Shown one piece after another: positions 1-8,844 of a stretch of 64,000 bases of DNA; positions within the stretch are counted from its first letter, which is position 1; each line of letters opens with the position of its first letter. Both the position numbers and the translations under genes were made by a program. A model generated the notes under the pieces. The model did not search any database, was not told the DNA's origin, and saw only the letters and a program-made list of their open reading frames with translations. Origin of the DNA: Arthrobacter sp. V1I9 (GTDB lineage Bacteria > Actinomycetota > Actinomycetes > Actinomycetales > Micrococcaceae); NCBI RefSeq assembly GCF_030817075.1, contig NZ_JAUSYU010000001.1:1736001-1800000 (forward strand). Direction: 5' to 3'.

Positions 1-33
1 CCGCCGCAGGACGGATCGTGGCTCCTGCATTGA
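1..33 (+). CDS. 3' end of an upstream gene (tentative)
   Basis: The first 33 bases read in one frame as a ten-residue tail, PPQDGSWLLH, followed by TGA. This could be the end of a gene that begins before the window. With only ten codons the function cannot be told and the reading frame cannot be verified. Confidence 0.25.
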   Translation, partial: PPQDGSWLLH

Positions 34-87
34 CGGGAACGCCCCAAGTCGCGGCCTCAAAGCGGATTCACACAGGGCACCGTTCGT

Positions 88-100
88 CAGTATGCTTACT
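88..100. promoter_or_regulatory. Near-palindrome AGTATGCTTACT (candidate operator)
   Basis: The sequence CAGTATGCTTACT lies 36 bases before the start of the first complete gene. Read on the other strand it is AGTAAGCATACTG, which shares GTAAGCAT with the perfect palindrome TAAGCATGCTTA in front of the SDR gene near 9,785. That the two are the same operator is inference; only two copies are seen. Confidence 0.35.
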
Positions 101-135
101 ATTACCCGTAAGCCGCTGACGAGAAAGGCATCACC

Positions 136-564
136 ATGACGGAACAGAACCTGCCTGACGACGATCTTGAAATTGTCGAGGAGAATGACGTGCTCCTGGA
201 CGAGACCCCGGGCGCGGCTTCATCCCTTGAGCTGGATCCTGTCACCAGCGGTGAGCCAGACAGCTACCCCGGTGCCGCGGAGAACAATCCGGACCGCTGG
301 CAGGAGGATCCGCTGCTTCAGGGAGAGGTTTCCGGCGAGGAGGAGGATTTCCTTAGCGACCAGACACTGCGTGATGACATGAAAGCGACCCGCGACGGTG
401 CCGGTGACGAATTGCCCGCGAGCACCCCGACTCTCGGCGAAGCGGTTGCCGACGTCGACTTCGGCGAAGACCCCACAGGCCGGGAAGCCGATGCCAGCGA
501 CGACCAGGAGAACTTCGGCGGCTCGCCGCTCAGCGAGTTCGACCCCGACGACCTGGAGCGCTGA
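136..564 (+). CDS. Acidic hypothetical protein, 142 aa
   Basis: I do not recognise this protein. It is very rich in Asp and Glu, has no cysteine, no membrane segment and no signal peptide, and looks largely disordered (MTEQNLPDDDLEIVEENDV at the start, SPLSEFDPDDLER at the end). The start is supported by GAGAAAGG eight bases before the ATG. It stands alone: 120 bases separate it from the next gene. A stress or desiccation role is suggested only by its acidity and by the GTAAGCAT motif in its promoter region, so that is a guess. Confidence 0.7.
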   Translation: MTEQNLPDDDLEIVEENDVLLDETPGAASSLELDPVTSGEPDSYPGAAENNPDRWQEDPLLQGEVSGEEEDFLSDQTLRDDMKATRDGAGDELPASTPTLGEAVADVDFGEDPTGREADASDDQENFGGSPLSEFDPDDLER

Positions 565-684
565 AGCCCGTAACCGGGCCCGAAAAGATGATTACCCCGC
601 CCTAGCCGGAAATCGAAACTGCGCTAAAATAATAAGCAGGCTGATGAATATCGGTTGGCAGGATCAAGACTTAAGGAGTTTCAC

Positions 685-870
685 ATGAACTTGGGAAGCA
701 TGATCAGGAATGCCGCTGGACGATTCGCAGGCAGGTCCGGCACTGGCGGAACAGCCCGCGGCACCGGACTTAATGCCACAGGGCGGACGCCCACCACAGG
801 TGCCGTAGGCGGCCGGCCCGGTACGAGCGGCATGGCCAGCAAAATTATGGGCATGCTCAAGCGGCGCTAA
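685..870 (+). CDS. Small glycine-rich basic protein, 61 aa
   Basis: A short gene with a strong ribosome site (AAGGAG, 673-678) seven bases from the ATG, which favours this start over the in-frame GTG/ATG codons upstream. The product begins MNLGSMIRNAAGRFAGRSG, is dominated by Gly, Thr, Arg and Ala, and ends in the basic tail MLKRR. It has no recognisable domain. An AT-rich stretch at 618-640 (CTAAAATAATAAG) could hold its promoter, and a hairpin with a T run directly follows. Lone, short and basic, it could bind nucleic acid or membrane, but nothing in the sequence proves either. Confidence 0.6.
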   Translation: MNLGSMIRNAAGRFAGRSGTGGTARGTGLNATGRTPTTGAVGGRPGTSGMASKIMGMLKRR

Positions 871-890
871 GCCATCACAGCAAACCACAG

Positions 891-924
891 AGCAGGTCCC
901 GGATAATTCCGGAGCCTGCTTTTT
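891..924 (+). terminator. Rho-independent terminator after the 61-aa gene
   Basis: AGCAGGTCCCGG (891-902) pairs with CCGGAGCCTGCT (909-920) with a two-base internal mismatch, and a run of five T closes it. It ends 15 bases before the RNase Z start, so the rnz transcript must start inside or right after it. Confidence 0.75.
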
Positions 925-938
925 GGTCCCCCAAAACT

Positions 939-1868
939 ATGCGTGAACTCGTCATCCTCGGCACCGCCTCGCAGGTTCCCACCCGGACCCGCAACCACAA
1001 CGGCTACCTGCTTCGCTGGGACGGCCAGGGGCTCCTCTTTGACCCCGGCGAGGGAACGCAGCGCCAGATGATCCACGCAGGCGTTTCTGCAACACAGATC
1101 ACGCATATTTGCCTCACCCACGTGCACGGGGACCACTGCTTCGGTCTGCCCGGCGTGCTGTCGCGCATGGCGCTGGACGGTGTGGCCCACCCCGTCCACC
1201 TGCACTACCCGGCGTCCGGCGAGGACCTGGTCCGTGCCCTGGTGTCCGTCAGCTCGCCCGGGATAGACCTGCAGCTTCATCCGCACGGCAGCAGCGGAAC
1301 CGTGGCAGAAGGGCTGGAAGTCCGGCCACTGAAGCACCGCATCGAGACCTACGGCTACCGGCTCGTCGAACCGGACAGCCGCAGCCTGCTCCGGGACCGC
1401 CTGGAAGCGGCGGGGATCAGCGGGGCCGACGTCGGACGCCTGCAGCGCGAGGGCACCCTGGCCGGCGTCCACGTTCACGACGTCAGCGTTCCCCGGCGGG
1501 GACAGCGCTTCGCCTTCGTGATGGACACTGCCCCGTGTACGGGGGCAGAGGACCTGGCGGACGGCGCCGACCTCCTCGTCGCCGAGTCCACCTTCAGCGA
1601 CGACGACGCCGGGCTCGCCAGCCAGTACCGGCACCTTACCGCCGGGCAGGCCGGGGAGTTGGCTGGCGGCGGTGATGTGGACACGCTCGTGCTGACGCAC
1701 TTTTCGGCCAGGTACGACGACGTCACCCCGTTGGCTGCGCAGGCCGGCGCACGTGCAGCGGGGGCAAAGGTCATAGCGGCCCACGACCTGCAGCGCATTG
1801 CCTTTCCGAAACGACGGCGGTCGCACCAAAACCGCGTGCTGACCAGCGGGGAGAGGCACGGGGACTGA
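939..1868 (+). CDS. rnz: Ribonuclease Z (tRNase Z)
   Basis: A metallo-beta-lactamase fold endonuclease that trims the 3' end of tRNA precursors in the cytoplasm. The Zn-binding signature HVHGDH is at residues 61-66, preceded by FDPGEGTQRQ, both typical of the family. Further His and Asp ligands are visible in LKHRIETYGYRL, VMDTAPC and LTHFSARY. The 309 aa length matches bacterial tRNase Z. There is no clear Shine-Dalgarno before the ATG, and the preceding terminator ends 15 bases upstream, so the message may be leaderless or nearly so. Confidence 0.93.
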   Translation: MRELVILGTASQVPTRTRNHNGYLLRWDGQGLLFDPGEGTQRQMIHAGVSATQITHICLTHVHGDHCFGLPGVLSRMALDGVAHPVHLHYPASGEDLVRALVSVSSPGIDLQLHPHGSSGTVAEGLEVRPLKHRIETYGYRLVEPDSRSLLRDRLEAAGISGADVGRLQREGTLAGVHVHDVSVPRRGQRFAFVMDTAPCTGAEDLADGADLLVAESTFSDDDAGLASQYRHLTAGQAGELAGGGDVDTLVLTHFSARYDDVTPLAAQAGARAAGAKVIAAHDLQRIAFPKRRRSHQNRVLTSGERHGD

Positions 1869-1956
1869 TTATTGCCAAACCCAACCATGAGGTAGAGAGT
1901 GAATTATCCGGTAGGCAGCCCGGGCCCACCCGCCCAACGTGTTGTGGAGGTCGACA

Positions 1957-3399
1957 ATGAGCAAAACTTCCGAAGAAGTCTTCGACGCTACTCCAGAGGG
2001 AACGGAACCCGAACTTAAACGGGTCCTTGGCCCCAAGCTCCTCCTGCTCTTTATCGTGGGCGACATCCTTGGCGCGGGTGTTTATGCGGTCACGGGGACC
2101 ATGGCCGGAACAGTCGGCGGCATCGTGTGGCTGCCGTTCCTGCTGGCCTTCGTGGTGGCTACGCTCACCGCCTTCTCCTACCTGGAACTGGTCACACAGT
2201 ATCCCCAGGCCGCCGGCGCCGCCCTTTATACGCACAAGGCGTTCGGGATCCACTTCGTCACCTTCCTGGTGGCCTTCGCGGTGGTCTGTTCAGGCATCAC
2301 CAGCGCCTCCACCTCCGCCAACGTCCTGGCCCAAAACCTCTTCGGGGGGTTCGAAGTCAACGGATGGATGGGGCTTCCCGGGCAGGGCGTCGTCACCGCC
2401 GTCGCTATGGCATTTATGGTGCTCCTGGCCATCATCAATCTGCGCGGCGTGGGGGAGAGCGTCAAGTTCAATGTTGTCCTCACCCTGGTGGAAATGATTG
2501 CGCTGTGCATTGTGATCGGCGTCGGCTTCTTTGTGATGTCACAGGGCACGGGAAACCCCGGCGAAATCTTCGTTTTCAACGACTCCCAGGACAAGGGACT
2601 GTTCCTTGCGGTAACTGCCGCCACCTCCATCGCGTTCTTCGCCATGGTGGGCTTCGAGGACTCAGTGAACATGGTGGAGGAAACCAGGAACCCGGAGAAG
2701 ATTTTCCCGCGCACCATGCTGACCGGCCTGGGAATTGCCGTGCTCCTGTACATGCTGGTGGCCGTCTCCGTGGTCAGCGTGCTGTCGCCCACGGAGCTCG
2801 AAAACATTCGGGAAGCCGAAGGCGCGGCTCTTCTGGAAGTGGTGCACAAAGGCTCACCCGATTTCCCGATTGACAGAATCTTCCCGTTCCTGGCCGTCTT
2901 CGCCGTAGCCAACACGGCGCTGATCAACATGCTGATGGCCAGCCGCCTCATTTACGGGATGGCGCGCCAACATGTCCTGCCGCGCGCCCTCGGGAAAGTG
3001 CTGCCCGTGCGCCGCACACCGTGGGCCGGCATCGTTTTCTCCACCGTCCTGGCACTGGGACTCATCCTGTACGTAACCAGCGATCCGGAAAGCAACATCG
3101 TGGCCAACCTTTCCGGCACCACTGCCTTCCTGCTGCTGTGTGTCTTCACGGTAGTGAACATCGCGTGTGTGCTGCTGCGGCGCAAGCGTGACCCTAACCG
3201 CAAGGTGTTCTTCACCTCGCCGGGGCAGTTGCCGGTGGTGGCCGCCCTGCTGTGTGCCTTCCTTGCCGGCCCCTGGGTGGGCCGTAACGTTATTCAGTAC
3301 CAAATTGCCGGCGGGCTAATGGCCATCGGCGTAGTGCTCTGGTTTGTCACGTGGCTGATCAACCGGAGAACGAACCACGAGGAGAGTCTCAAGAAATGA
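1957..3399 (+). CDS. APC-family amino acid permease
   Basis: A 480-residue inner-membrane transporter of the amino acid-polyamine-organocation superfamily with about twelve hydrophobic segments. The first helix carries the family's substrate-site glycine motif ([10 protein letters not shown]), and the loop [21 protein letters not shown] is the usual APC signature after helix 6. GTGGAGG at 1944-1950 supports the ATG at 1957 over the GTG at 1939. The stop overlaps the start of selO (ATGA), so the two genes are translationally coupled. The substrate cannot be read from the sequence. Confidence 0.88.
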   Translation: MSKTSEEVFDATPEGTEPELKRVLGPKLLLLFIVGDILGAGVYAVTGTMAGTVGGIVWLPFLLAFVVATLTAFSYLELVTQYPQAAGAALYTHKAFGIHFVTFLVAFAVVCSGITSASTSANVLAQNLFGGFEVNGWMGLPGQGVVTAVAMAFMVLLAIINLRGVGESVKFNVVLTLVEMIALCIVIGVGFFVMSQGTGNPGEIFVFNDSQDKGLFLAVTAATSIAFFAMVGFEDSVNMVEETRNPEKIFPRTMLTGLGIAVLLYMLVAVSVVSVLSPTELENIREAEGAALLEVVHKGSPDFPIDRIFPFLAVFAVANTALINMLMASRLIYGMARQHVLPRALGKVLPVRRTPWAGIVFSTVLALGLILYVTSDPESNIVANLSGTTAFLLLCVFTVVNIACVLLRRKRDPNRKVFFTSPGQLPVVAALLCAFLAGPWVGRNVIQYQIAGGLMAIGVVLWFVTWLINRRTNHEESLKK

Positions 3400-4871
3400 C
3401 AGCTGCTGCTGAATCAACAGTCACCTTTGATGGGCGTTTTGCCAGGGAGCTGTCCGAGCTGGCTGTTCCCTGGCAGGCAGAGGAAGCGCCCGAGCCGAAA
3501 CTGCTCGTTCTTAACGAAGGGCTGGCAGGGGAGCTGGGGCTCGATCCGGAATACCTTCGGTCACCGGAGGGCGTCCGGCTCCTGCTCGGGAACCACGTTC
3601 CGGAGGGATCGACGCCGGTGGCCCAGGCCTACGCGGGCCACCAGTTCGGCGGCTACTCGCCCCTGCTCGGGGACGGCCGCGCGCTCCTTCTCGGCGAGGT
3701 GACGGGCGTGGATGGACGGCTGCGGGACGTCCACTTGAAAGGTTCCGGCCGCACGCCCTTCGCGCGCGCCGGGGACGGGCGCGCCGTCGTCGGCCCCATG
3801 CTGCGTGAGTACCTTGTGAGTGAGGCGATGCACGCCCTCGGCATCCCCTCAACGCGTTCCCTTGCGGTGGTGGCCACCGGCCGCCCGGTGCGCAGGGACA
3901 CCATGCTTCCGGGAGCGGTACTGACAAGGGTGGCCAGCAGCCACCTGCGCGTGGGCAGCTTCCAGTACGCAAGGGCCACGGAAAACATGGACCTCCTGCG
4001 CCGCCTGGCGGACCACGCGATCAGCCGGCACCACCCGGAAGCCGCCCGCGCCGGGAACCCCTACCTGGCGCTCTTCGAAAGCGTGGTGGCCGCTCAGGCA
4101 AAACTGGTAGCGGACTGGATGCTGGTGGGATTCGTCCACGGTGTGATGAACACAGACAACATGACCATCTCCGGGGAAACCATCGATTACGGGCCCTGCG
4201 CCTTTATGGACGCGTTCAACCCTGCCGCGGTCTACAGCTCCATTGACGTGGGCGGACGCTACGCGTACGCCAACCAGCCGGTCATCGCCGAGTGGAACCT
4301 TGCCCGCCTGGCTGAAGCCATGCTGCCGCTCTTCAACGAGGACCAGGAACAGGCCGTGGCCCCCGCGGTAGAAGCACTCGGCAAGTTCCGCCGCCAGTAC
4401 AGCGAGGCCTGGTTCGCCGGGATGAAAACCAAACTCGGATTGGCAGAAGCCCCTGCCGGGAGCGCGGAGGCTGAAGAAGCCTCGGAACTGGTGGATGGGC
4501 TGGTGGCCCTGTTGAAGGACGGACCGGTCGACTACACGTCGTTCTTCCGGAACCTCTCCCAAGCGGCAAGGGGAAATGACCGCCCAGCCCGCGGGATGGT
4601 CCTTGACCTGGCTGCCTTCGACACATGGGCTGCGCGGTGGCGTGCCCTGCAACCGGACGCGGAACTGATGGACAGGGTCAATCCCGCCTACATCCCACGC
4701 AACCATCTGGTAGAGGAAGCGCTCGCCGCAGCAACGGACGGAGACCTTGATCCCTTCACCCGGCTCCTTGAAGTGGTCCGCGCCCCGTTCACTGAGCGGC
4801 CAGGGCTGGAACGCTACACCGAGGGAGCGCCGGAGGACTTCGGCAGCTACCAGACCTTCTGCGGGACCTGA
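3396..4871 (+). CDS. selO: Protein adenylyltransferase SelO (YdiU family)
   Basis: A pseudokinase-fold enzyme that transfers AMP from ATP to Ser, Thr or Tyr of target proteins, linked in other bacteria to oxidative stress. Family motifs are clear: [51 protein letters not shown] and [12 protein letters not shown], which provide the nucleotide and metal contacts. From the ATG at 3,396 it has 491 residues, the usual length. That start overlaps the permease stop as ATGA. An in-frame extension to 3,351 exists but lies inside the permease gene. Unlike the eukaryotic enzyme there is no selenocysteine near the end, as in most bacteria. Confidence 0.93.
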   Translation: MTAAAESTVTFDGRFARELSELAVPWQAEEAPEPKLLVLNEGLAGELGLDPEYLRSPEGVRLLLGNHVPEGSTPVAQAYAGHQFGGYSPLLGDGRALLLGEVTGVDGRLRDVHLKGSGRTPFARAGDGRAVVGPMLREYLVSEAMHALGIPSTRSLAVVATGRPVRRDTMLPGAVLTRVASSHLRVGSFQYARATENMDLLRRLADHAISRHHPEAARAGNPYLALFESVVAAQAKLVADWMLVGFVHGVMNTDNMTISGETIDYGPCAFMDAFNPAAVYSSIDVGGRYAYANQPVIAEWNLARLAEAMLPLFNEDQEQAVAPAVEALGKFRRQYSEAWFAGMKTKLGLAEAPAGSAEAEEASELVDGLVALLKDGPVDYTSFFRNLSQAARGNDRPARGMVLDLAAFDTWAARWRALQPDAELMDRVNPAYIPRNHLVEEALAAATDGDLDPFTRLLEVVRAPFTERPGLERYTEGAPEDFGSYQTFCGT

Positions 4872-4912
4872 GCGCCCCCGGCAGCTGAGCACCGGCTCAC
4901 GACGGCCGGAAA

Positions 4913-4960
4913 CAAAACAGGGGCGGCCGCCGGGAACAATCCCGTCTGCCGCCCCTGCTT
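4913..4960. terminator. Bidirectional terminator between selO and the LysM gene
   Basis: CAGGGGCGGC (4918-4927) pairs with GCCGCCCCTG (4948-4957). On the minus strand the stem is followed by TTTTGTTT, so it ends the wall-hydrolase message, and it may also stop selO transcripts. Confidence 0.75.
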
Positions 4961-4971
4961 GGGTGGTGTTA

Positions 4972-5832
4972 CTACGCTACGCGGACGAAGGAAGCGCCGC
5001 TGAGCCAGCTGATGGAGTGGACCTCGGTCTTGAAGCCGTCCACGCCACCGCTGACAACCTGGCCGTTGCCGGCGAAGACGCCAACGTGACCGGCGGTGAT
5101 CACCAGGTCACCGGGAGCCGGGGTGCCCACAGTGGTGCCGTACTGGTAGAACTGGCCCGGGGCCAGGTCGCCAACGCTCTTGCCCACGGAACGGAGAGCC
5201 TTCTCCACCATGGCGGTGCAGTCCTGCTGGACGCCCACCTGGCCGTAGGCGTTCGCGAGGATGGCTGCGCCGGTACCGGTGCCGGTGGCCGCGGGAGCTG
5301 CCGGGGCGGGTGCTGCCGGAGCAGGAGCCGTGGAGGCGTAGGACAGGTTCATTCCGGTGTTGGCGGGGGCGGCGGCAGTCACGGCCGGAGCCGGAGCCGC
5401 AGCTGCCGGAGCCGCCGGAGCGGCTGCAACGGAACCGGCGCCGGGGACCTTGATCTGGTCGCCGGGGTAAATGATCGCGGAGATGGACAGCCCATTGGCG
5501 GACAGGACATCGTTCAGGGCTACTCCGTGGGCGGCCGAGATGGCGCCCAGGGTATCGCCGGCAACAACGGTGTGCACGTTGCCTGCAGCTGCTGCGGGGG
5601 CAGCCACTGCAGCAGCCGGTGCTGCGTAAGCCTGGGTGTTAGTGGTCTCGGTGGTGTCCGGACCGGTTACGCCTGCGTGGGCCGGGGCGCCGACACCGAA
5701 GGCAATGCCGGATGCTGCTGCAACGGCGAGCGCCGGGCGGCCAAGGGACTTGGCTGAGACAGCCAGACCCTCGAGTGCGATTGAGCGGGCCGGAGTCGCG
5801 CGGTGACGGGCGGTGGTGGAATTTTTTGACAC
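4972..5832 (-). CDS. Secreted LysM-NlpC/P60 cell-wall hydrolase
   Basis: Predicted exported peptidoglycan hydrolase, 286 residues from a GTG start. A signal peptide (hydrophobic 33-49, cleavage after AHA at about 53) is followed by one LysM wall-binding domain (about 86-130, VVAGDTLGAISAAHGV to YPGDQIKVP). A long Ala-Pro linker follows, then a C-terminal NlpC/P60-like domain (about 190-286). The catalytic Cys is in QQDCTAMVEK (Cys206) and the His in ITAGHVGVF (His250). The usual DCSGLV motif is DCTAMV here, a variant common in actinobacterial members. It is probably an endopeptidase acting on stem peptides. The long leader contains a c-di-AMP riboswitch, tying the gene to wall and osmotic homeostasis. 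Confidence 0.9.
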   Translation of the reverse strand: MSKNSTTARHRATPARSIALEGLAVSAKSLGRPALAVAAASGIAFGVGAPAHAGVTGPDTTETTNTQAYAAPAAAVAAPAAAAGNVHTVVAGDTLGAISAAHGVALNDVLSANGLSISAIIYPGDQIKVPGAGSVAAAPAAPAAAAPAPAVTAAAPANTGMNLSYASTAPAPAAPAPAAPAATGTGTGAAILANAYGQVGVQQDCTAMVEKALRSVGKSVGDLAPGQFYQYGTTVGTPAPGDLVITAGHVGVFAGNGQVVSGGVDGFKTEVHSISWLSGASFVRVA

Positions 5833-5841
5833 GGTTGATCG

Positions 5842-6008
5842 CCTCTCCCATGCCTGCGGGGTGAGCTGTCGGGTTCGGGTTGGAGATACCCGGCCGGGAG
5901 CAATTCCGTAATGAACGGTGTCGCTCTCGACTTAACCCCAAGGCCTCGCGTGAGGCCGGTGGAAACGTGGTTCCCCCGTCCCTGCCAGCTGGAAAGCGTT
6001 GGGTTCCC
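5842..6008 (-). ncRNA. c-di-AMP riboswitch (ydaO/yuaA type)
   Basis: Reading the minus strand, the leader of the LysM gene shows the conserved blocks of this riboswitch in order. First comes GGGGGAACCA (rc of 5968-5977), then GGGGTTAAGTCG, and finally GGGTATCTCC leading into CCGAACCCGACAGCTCACC and CCGCAGGC. The 3' closing strand runs into the ribosome site GGGAGAGG before the GTG. ydaO riboswitches in actinobacteria sit in front of just such wall-hydrolase genes and switch them off when c-di-AMP is high. The outer boundaries are approximate because the closing stem was placed by eye. Confidence 0.88.
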
Positions 6009-6094
6009 GGGTCAGTGGCAGGGCTCGGCATACTGAGGGGAATGTCCCGTCTGGGAGGGACACCTGAAGACCCTAACCCGACTTCGGGTGCATT

Positions 6095-6110
6095 GTCACG
6101 TTTGGGTAAC
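6095..6110 (-). promoter_or_regulatory. Possible MtrA-type site upstream of the riboswitch
   Basis: On the minus strand GTTACCCAAACGTGAC shows two GTnAC-like half sites eleven bases apart, resembling the direct repeats bound by the actinobacterial regulator MtrA, which controls wall-hydrolase genes. The second half site is imperfect. The assignment is a suggestion from position and pattern only. Confidence 0.25.
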
Positions 6111-6304
6111 ATGCGAGGTGCTTCTATCACATTCCGCAAATGACTTGAATTGGATTTACCACGCGGCTGACCTCGCGAGATACTTTCCTGCTACGGAAGC
6201 TGTGTTGCTTTGGTCACAAAGTAGTAAAGGAACTCGAAGGCGGGGCCGGAAGCTTGCCCGGAAGCGCCGCGCGGAGGAGGATATGCCCACCCCGAGGAGG
6301 CACC

Positions 6305-7288
6305 GTGACCCAGCTTGGAAAGTACGAAAAGTACTTGATTGAGGAGTTTTTTGACGACTACCGCGCCGGTACGCTGAGCCAGCGGACCTTCACCCGGCGG
6401 GTTGCCTTCATTACGGGCAGCACGGCGACAGCCGCGGCGGCGATGTTGCTGGTGGGCTGCACTCCCAGCGAGGTACCGCCGAGCACCGACCCCATGCCCA
6501 CGCCGGAACCTTCCACATCGTCGGCCACCGGAACGGCCGACGCAGGGGCCGCAGGTGCCGTCCCTGCGGCCAAGAGCCCGCTTTCCCTTCCGGAGGGCGC
6601 ATCAGGGATGACGACGGCGACTATCCAGTTTCCGTCCGGTGGAACCCCTATCAGCGCCTACCAGGCCAAGCCGGAGCGGGCGGGGCGCAGCCCTGCAGTA
6701 CTGATCTGCCATGAGAACCGAGGGCTGACAGCCCATATCGAAGACGTGGCGCGGCGCTTTGCGAAAGAGGGGTACGTTGCCCTGGCTCTTGATTTGCTGA
6801 GCCGAGAAGGCGGGACTGCGAACCTGGACCGTGACGCTGTTCCCGGTGCCCTCATCCAGGCGGGCGCCCAGCGTCACATTGCCGACTTCAAGGCAGCGGT
6901 GGAGTATCTCCGGGGCCAGGACTTTGTGGACGGCCAGCGCATCGCCATGACCGGCTACTGCTTCGGCGGCGGCATCACCTGGCAGGCGGCCACGGAGTTG
7001 GACGGGCTGAAGGCCACGGCGGCGTTTTATGGCCCCGCCCCCGACCTGGGCAAGGTGCCGGGCATCAAAGCGGCAGTTTTTGGAGTCTACGCTGAACGTG
7101 ATAAACGCATCACCGCCGCCATGCCTGCGCTCAAGGATGCGCTCGCGGCAACCGACGTTGTCCACCAGATCACCGTCTACCCCGGCGTGGACCACGCCTT
7201 CCACAACGACACCGGCGACCGCTACAACGAAGCCCAGGCCACGGCCGCGTGGAACGACACCCTCGCCTGGTTTGGCCAGCACCTTTAG
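6305..7288 (+). CDS. Exported dienelactone hydrolase family lipoprotein
   Basis: An alpha/beta hydrolase of the dienelactone hydrolase family, 327 residues. The N-terminus has a twin-arginine segment (TRRVAF, Arg 31-32), a hydrophobic stretch and the lipobox LVGC (Cys52), so it is probably a Tat-exported lipoprotein. The catalytic Cys is in GYCFGGG, the Asp-containing strand precedes it, and the catalytic His is in VDHAFHND. HENRGL carries the Glu-Arg pair typical of the family. The GTG start is chosen because GAGGAGG (6295-6301) lies just upstream. The longer in-frame ATG start lacks such a site. The substrate is unknown. Confidence 0.87.
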   Translation: MTQLGKYEKYLIEEFFDDYRAGTLSQRTFTRRVAFITGSTATAAAAMLLVGCTPSEVPPSTDPMPTPEPSTSSATGTADAGAAGAVPAAKSPLSLPEGASGMTTATIQFPSGGTPISAYQAKPERAGRSPAVLICHENRGLTAHIEDVARRFAKEGYVALALDLLSREGGTANLDRDAVPGALIQAGAQRHIADFKAAVEYLRGQDFVDGQRIAMTGYCFGGGITWQAATELDGLKATAAFYGPAPDLGKVPGIKAAVFGVYAERDKRITAAMPALKDALAATDVVHQITVYPGVDHAFHNDTGDRYNEAQATAAWNDTLAWFGQHL

Positions 7289-7412
7289 GCCCCGCCGTTC
7301 CTTGCCAATCCCTGAGTCGGCGCGGAACTCCATCGCATCACCGATGAAGGCACGCCAGCCTTCAACGCGCGGCTGAAACGGGTACCCGAACCACCCGCGC
7401 TAGGCTTTTGCC

Positions 7413-7769
7413 ATGGCCGACTTTGAAAGATTCCGGATCCTGCTCGAGGAGGAGCGGGAGCGGAAGATTGCCCTCCTTCCGGCGCTCCGCGCGGACATCG
7501 CCTCCGCAAACTCGGCGCGCCAGGACTCGAACGTGGATGACGAACACGATCCGGAAGGCTCCACCATCGCCTTCGAGCTGTCCCAGGCCTCCGCCCTGCT
7601 GAAGCAGAGCAGTGCCGGGCTGGATCAGGTGGACGCAGCCTTGGCCAGAATCGCTGAGGGAACCTACGGGACCTGCGCTGTCTGCGGGGACGCGATCGCC
7701 GAAGGCAGGCTGGAGGCACGGCCGTGGACCCCGTTCTGCATCCGGCACGCCTCGGCAGGGCGCCCATGA
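7413..7769 (+). CDS. DksA/TraR-like zinc-finger protein
   Basis: A 118-residue protein with a long N-terminal helical region (about 1-80) and a C-terminal zinc finger CAVC...CIRH (C-x2-C and C-x2-H), the layout of DksA/TraR proteins. These bind the RNA polymerase secondary channel and tune transcription in stress. In actinobacteria the effect of such relatives is less well known. The stop overlaps the next start as ATGA, so it is coupled to the HEAT-like gene downstream. Confidence 0.85.
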   Translation: MADFERFRILLEEERERKIALLPALRADIASANSARQDSNVDDEHDPEGSTIAFELSQASALLKQSSAGLDQVDAALARIAEGTYGTCAVCGDAIAEGRLEARPWTPFCIRHASAGRP

Positions 7770-8335
7770 GCAGCGGCATGGATCGTGTGGCGGCTGCCGC
7801 TGAATTCGTTGACCGCACGTTGCAGAACGAGGGCGCCTGGTACCGGGCGGACGACGTCGAGGGCCGGCTGGGCGGTCTACTGGCCTCCTACGGTTCCTCC
7901 GTCGGCGCTGTCAGGGGAACCATCCGCGACGCGCTGCGGAAGTACAAGGACCTCGACCACGATGGCGTGGTGCAGCTGGCATCAGCCCTGTGGGGGCTGC
8001 CCCGGCCCGGCGCCAGGGCAGTGTACGAACGCCGGCTGGCCGCCGTTGTCCTGCTGCAGTCCAAAGTGTCACTCCTGCGCCATTCGGACCTGACCCGCAT
8101 CGAGGGTTTCCTGCGGACTGCCGGCACCCCAGAGCTGACAGACCCCCTGCTGGCCGACGTCGTGGCGCCGTTCCTGGCACGGCTAAGCGGGCGCGACCGG
8201 CAACGCGCAGATGTTGTCGTTGCCCGTTGGCGGACCGACCCGGATGCCCGGCTGCTCGGCGCCGCCGGCTTCCTCGAGCAGCAATCCAGCCCCGAAGCCC
8301 CACCACAAGGAGACACCCATGAACGAACCCTATGA
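7766..8335 (+). CDS. Possible AlkD-like DNA alkylation repair protein, short C-terminus
   Basis: A 189-residue helical protein. The run YGSSVGAVRGTIRDALRKYK, ALWGLPRPGARAVYERRLAAVVLLQSK and DLTRIEGFLRTAG resembles the HEAT-like repeats of the DNA alkylation repair (AlkD) family, which excise alkylated bases. Homologues continue well past the point where this one ends. Here the last fourteen codons run through the ribosome site and start of the next gene, so the tail may have been lost by deletion. The ATG overlaps the zinc-finger gene stop. The family call is from memory of the pattern and is moderate. Confidence 0.55.
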   Translation: MSSGMDRVAAAAEFVDRTLQNEGAWYRADDVEGRLGGLLASYGSSVGAVRGTIRDALRKYKDLDHDGVVQLASALWGLPRPGARAVYERRLAAVVLLQSKVSLLRHSDLTRIEGFLRTAGTPELTDPLLADVVAPFLARLSGRDRQRADVVVARWRTDPDARLLGAAGFLEQQSSPEAPPQGDTHERTL

Positions 8336-8762
8336 CCTGGAACGATTTGTGGCCGCGCAGGACAGCGGCGGAGCGTACGACCAGGCGCTGGCAGAACTGC
8401 AGATGGGCAGCAAGTCCGGCCATTGGATGTGGTTTATTTTTCCCCAGATCGCCGGCCTGGGCCACAGCGACATGTCACGCCGGTATGCCCTTAAATCCCT
8501 CGCTGAAGCCCGGGACTACCTGGACCACGCGGTGCTGGGTCCGCGGTTGTTCGACTGCGCCCTGGCCATCACGAACCATGCCGGGCGCTCCGCGGAGGAC
8601 ATCCTCGGCGGCATCGATGCGCGGAAGCTGCACTCGTCCATGACGCTGTTCCTGCGCGCGGCCCCCGGGGAAACTGTTTTCAAAACCGTCCTGGCCCAGT
8701 TCTTCGATGGGCAGCCCGATGCCGCCACCGATGACCTGCTGGCGGACCAGGACGCCAGGTAA
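8319..8762 (+). CDS. DUF1810 family protein
   Basis: A 147-residue cytoplasmic protein of the DUF1810 family, recognised by YDLERFVAAQ, the block SGHWMWFIFPQIAGLGHS and SSMTLFLRAAP. Its function is unknown. The start at 8,319 is supported by AAGGAG (8308-8313). It overlaps the previous gene by 17 bases. Length is normal for the family. It is the last gene of the short zinc-finger/HEAT/DUF1810 run and is followed by a strong terminator. Confidence 0.85.
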   Translation: MNEPYDLERFVAAQDSGGAYDQALAELQMGSKSGHWMWFIFPQIAGLGHSDMSRRYALKSLAEARDYLDHAVLGPRLFDCALAITNHAGRSAEDILGGIDARKLHSSMTLFLRAAPGETVFKTVLAQFFDGQPDAATDDLLADQDAR

Positions 8763-8780
8763 GGGCTGGGAATTAACGGC

Positions 8781-8823
8781 CGACGGCGGTGCCTCTCGCA
8801 TCCCGCGAGAGGCACCGCCGTCG
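8781..8823. terminator. Perfect 19-bp hairpin between convergent genes
   Basis: CGACGGCGGTGCCTCTCGC (8781-8799) pairs perfectly with the block 8805-8823 around a five-base loop. It lies between the ends of the DUF1810 gene and the SDR gene, so it probably serves both strands, although neither side has a strong T run. Confidence 0.75.
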
Positions 8824-8844
8824 GGCGTGTCAGGAAGACCTGGG

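Noticed and set aside
4747-5757. 336-residue Gly-rich open frame on the plus strand
   Set aside because: It is antisense to the LysM-NlpC/P60 gene, whose Ala-Pro-rich codons leave the other frames open. No ribosome site or recognisable domain.
6043-6062. TGTCCC...GGGACA hairpin as a terminator
   Set aside because: Only six pairs and no T run. It lies upstream of the riboswitch, so it is more likely incidental.
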